Shown here: in pieces, positions 11,777 through 14,031 of the stretch | How positions within the stretch are numbered: the stretch's first letter is position 1 | Layout of the letters: each line of letters starts with the position of its first letter | Notes under the pieces: model-generated | What the model was told of the DNA's origin: nothing | The model's input: the letters and a program-made list of their open reading frames with translations, nothing else | The model's database searches: none | Made by a program: the position numbers and the translations under genes | Assembly: GCA_937888895.1 (NCBI GenBank) | Contig: CALASV010000320.1 | Location: forward strand, 1 to 14,031 | Reading direction: 5' to 3' | Origin: an uncultured Clostridia bacterium | GTDB lineage: Bacteria; Bacillota; Clostridia; Lachnospirales; Lachnospiraceae | Length of the DNA stretch: 14,031 nucleotides

Positions 11777-14031
11777 TTAACCAATCATTGTAAATCCAAA
11801 TTCAATTTCTTTTTCCGAAACTCTATATTTCTGTCTTAACTGTGTACCACAGGAAGCCGAACCTACACCACAGTTCTTATAGTCAATACGAACGTGTACC
11901 AAACCATCTGCCTTTAATTCATCAATATGCATTGCATCTGCCAATGCTTTTGTACTATATTCAGATACATTGATATCAAATTCTTTGTCTGCTACAAATT
12001 TCATATCATTTTGTAATTCTAATACTTTACATTCTGTATGATTTCCATGTTCTTGTGGCATAATGTAAGGAACATATTCATCTTTTGCTGTACTTTCAAA
12101 CCAATTTGTCGTTGTTTGTAATGTCATATCACAATAATTTTCTGCTGAACCTCTACCATAATAACGGAAGTTTTCTGCTTCTTTCGAGAATCCAAACTCA
12201 AATCCTACTCTTTGTAACCAAATACAATTTTCTCTTATATTGGCAGAAAGTTTTACTTGCATTACACCATCATTATAAAATACAAAATCTATCTTATACT
12301 GAAGGAATGGCATTCTTCCTACACCAGCAATACTACCTAAAACAGAGATTACATTATCTTCACATTTGATTTCTTTGAAAAGATTAAATCCTCTATCTAA
12401 ATTCTCTGCTTCCCAATTGTTAGAATATATCCATTTTGCTTTCATGTTACGCTCATTGTCAATTGGAGCACGCCATGCTGTCAATTCCATTGGCTTTAAC
12501 AATAAATCTTTTTCTGCTTTCTGAATCTTAGTAAGTTTTCCTGTATCTTTCGAAATAACATAACAAACTTCACCAGTCTTCACTGCAAACTCATGCTTAC
12601 CTTCTTCGATAACAACTTTGTCAAACTCTGTTGGTTTTTCTGCTTCTTTTATAACAGTTGGAAGTGCAAGTTGTGTCATTGCTACTTCATATCCTGTTGC
12701 ATCATATAACTTACATAATGCATAAGCTCCTAATGTACAAGTTTCTGGAATCCAAATTTCAACTTCTGTACTTTCCTTTGGATTTAAATCTAACCAATAT
12801 TCTCTTTTATCTACTACCTGACCATCCACATTGATTTCAACAACAAATGCATATTCTTTCAAGTTTGTAAAATCATATAAATTTGTTACTTTAATTGCAT
12901 TTTCTTTTAATTCAAATTTAGCATATTGATATACATATTTTGCATTCAAAGAACCTGCCTTAAACTTTCTATCATGTGTTACTAAACCATCAGAACAGAA
13001 GTTGGCATCACTTGTTAATTCACCAAAATCTCCACCATACTTTGGAACACCATTATCAATAAATGTGTGGTCAGCCCACTCCCAAATACAACCACCAATA
13101 ATCTTTGGATATTGGTAAATAAAATCCCAATAATCCTTGACATCACCAGGACCATTACCCATTGCATGACTATATTCACAAAGGAACAATGGAAGATGCA
13201 TTTTTTCATCCAACGCATAATCCTCCAAATAACCATACCAAGGATACATGACAGAATGCATATCTGGTCTATCATAGAACGAAGCATCGTTATGCTTACC
13301 ATTACCTTGAGATGCTCTTGAAGCATCTTCACAATGAATGAGTCTTCGTTTATCTTTTTCTCTTAACCAAAGAATCATATCATAATTGTGCTTACAATGA
13401 CCACTTTCATTTCCTGTAGACCAAGAGAAAATACATGGCTGATTTTTATCTCTCTCATAAGCACGTTCCATACGTTCCATATATGCAGGTAACCATTCTG
13501 GCTGATTTCCTATCCATTCTTCGTTATCAATGACATCATAACCTGTACCACCCGGAGTACGATTACCAAAACCATGAATTTCAATGTCAGTTTCCAACAT
13601 TACATAAAAGCCCATTTGATTACAAAATTCTAAGAATTTTGGTGTTGGAGGATAATGAGAAGTTCTTACACAGTTTATATTTAACTGTTTCATTTTCTCT
13701 AAATCCAACATCAATTCTTCATCAGTCATTGTATAACCATTCGTTGGATGAGTATCGTGATGGTTTACACCTTTTAATTTTACTTCTACTCCATTTACTG
13801 TAAAAGCACCCCTCTCATTTATTCCATAAGTTACAAAACCAACACTCTGACGAATAACTTCGTCCTTATAAGTAAATACAAGAGAATACAAATATGGTTT
13901 TTCTGCATTCCATAACGTTGGATTTTCTACCTCAAAATATGTAGTACCATCAGCAAACTTAGATTCTAATAATACACCATCTCTGTCATATAAACTAACT
14001 TCTGCACTACCTTCAATTGTAACATTGATTC
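11777..14031 (-). CDS. lacZ: Beta-galactosidase, glycoside hydrolase family 2 (N-terminus beyond window)
   Basis: The C-terminal 750 residues of a LacZ-type GH2 enzyme that hydrolyses lactose to galactose and glucose. The frame stays open to the right edge, where FEVENPTLWNAEKPYLYSL and RQSVGFVTYGI belong to the immunoglobulin-like domain. The TIM barrel begins near VNGVEVKLKGVNHHD. The acid/base glutamate is in SWSTGNESG (codon 13406-13408) and the nucleophile in LCEYSHAMGN (13175-13177); GGCIWEWADH follows. The C-terminal bgal small-chain domain is present, with YYGRGSAENYCDM and MPQEHGNHTE. By comparison with about 1000-residue relatives, some 250 residues are missing off-window. No damage is seen. 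Its promoter and regulation lie outside; galM at 1347-2411 is a metabolic partner. Confidence 0.96.
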   Translation of the reverse strand, partial: INVTIEGSAEVSLYDRDGVLLESKFADGTTYFEVENPTLWNAEKPYLYSLVFTYKDEVIRQSVGFVTYGINERGAFTVNGVEVKLKGVNHHDTHPTNGYTMTDEELMLDLEKMKQLNINCVRTSHYPPTPKFLEFCNQMGFYVMLETDIEIHGFGNRTPGGTGYDVIDNEEWIGNQPEWLPAYMERMERAYERDKNQPCIFSWSTGNESGHCKHNYDMILWLREKDKRRLIHCEDASRASQGNGKHNDASFYDRPDMHSVMYPWYGYLEDYALDEKMHLPLFLCEYSHAMGNGPGDVKDYWDFIYQYPKIIGGCIWEWADHTFIDNGVPKYGGDFGELTSDANFCSDGLVTHDRKFKAGSLNAKYVYQYAKFELKENAIKVTNLYDFTNLKEYAFVVEINVDGQVVDKREYWLDLNPKESTEVEIWIPETCTLGAYALCKLYDATGYEVAMTQLALPTVIKEAEKPTEFDKVVIEEGKHEFAVKTGEVCYVISKDTGKLTKIQKAEKDLLLKPMELTAWRAPIDNERNMKAKWIYSNNWEAENLDRGFNLFKEIKCEDNVISVLGSIAGVGRMPFLQYKIDFVFYNDGVMQVKLSANIRENCIWLQRVGFEFGFSKEAENFRYYGRGSAENYCDMTLQTTTNWFESTAKDEYVPYIMPQEHGNHTECKVLELQNDMKFVADKEFDINVSEYSTKALADAMHIDELKADGLVHVRIDYKNCGVGSASCGTQLRQKYRVSEKEIEFGFTMIG

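Noticed and set aside
12085..13332. Antisense open frames inside lacZ (12085-12369, 13067-13321, and 13015-13332 in another minus frame)
   Set aside because: They shadow a well-conserved GH2 gene, lack ribosome binding sites and have unnatural composition.
13891..13893. lacZ start at 13891 (TTG)
   Set aside because: The same frame continues with GH2 sequence to the right edge, so the gene is simply cut by the window.

Overview
The window looks like a chromosomal segment of a low-GC, endospore-forming Firmicute, most likely a Clostridia member close to Lachnospiraceae. The basis is the AT-rich composition with strong AGGAGG-type ribosome binding sites, the sporulation pair gpr-spoIIP, the clostridial style of HisRS, and small families typical of that group (DUF6514-like protein, holin-like toxin peptide). 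No phage, transposase, tRNA, rRNA or CRISPR array is visible.

Layout, left to right. Positions 1-1110 hold an AT-rich leader with an edge-running minus-strand open frame that has no start signal, a small XRE repressor-type gene, a long two-stem hairpin, and a DUF6514-like small protein. At 1190-1290 lie two copies of a short dispersed repeat. Then come galM (minus) and a compact locus at 2499-2830 that reads as a type I toxin-antitoxin module: a 29-aa membrane peptide whose ribosome binding site is locked in a hairpin, and a convergent antisense RNA with its own promoter and terminator. Next are the sporulation genes gpr and spoIIP (minus, one operon with a sigma-G-like promoter). Divergent from them, rpsT starts with UUG behind a strong sigma-A promoter and is followed, across an intrinsic terminator, by hisS.

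Directly behind hisS (28 bp) is a restriction endonuclease gene resembling R.HhaI. Convergent to it is a C5-cytosine methyltransferase that matches M.HhaI residue for residue at its key positions and has its own strong promoter. Together they form an intact GCGC-type (inferred) restriction-modification system, with the nuclease apparently in the hisS transcription unit. A second long hairpin of the same architecture as the one near 626-723 lies between the two convergent genes. Then follow a MATE efflux pump (minus) with a palindrome upstream, a third copy of the dispersed repeat fused to a long hairpin, a cadD-like gene broken by an internal deletion plus frame change, a Uma2-type putative nuclease (plus), and a lacZ-type GH2 beta-galactosidase (minus) running off the right edge.

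How parts work together: LacZ and GalM are consecutive steps of lactose/galactose use, though they lie 9 kb apart. Gpr and SpoIIP act at germination and engulfment respectively. The HhaI-like pair is a self-contained defence unit. The most interesting items are the type I toxin-antitoxin locus, the HhaI-like system embedded in a housekeeping operon, the pair of long hairpins with compensatory changes, and the dispersed repeats.
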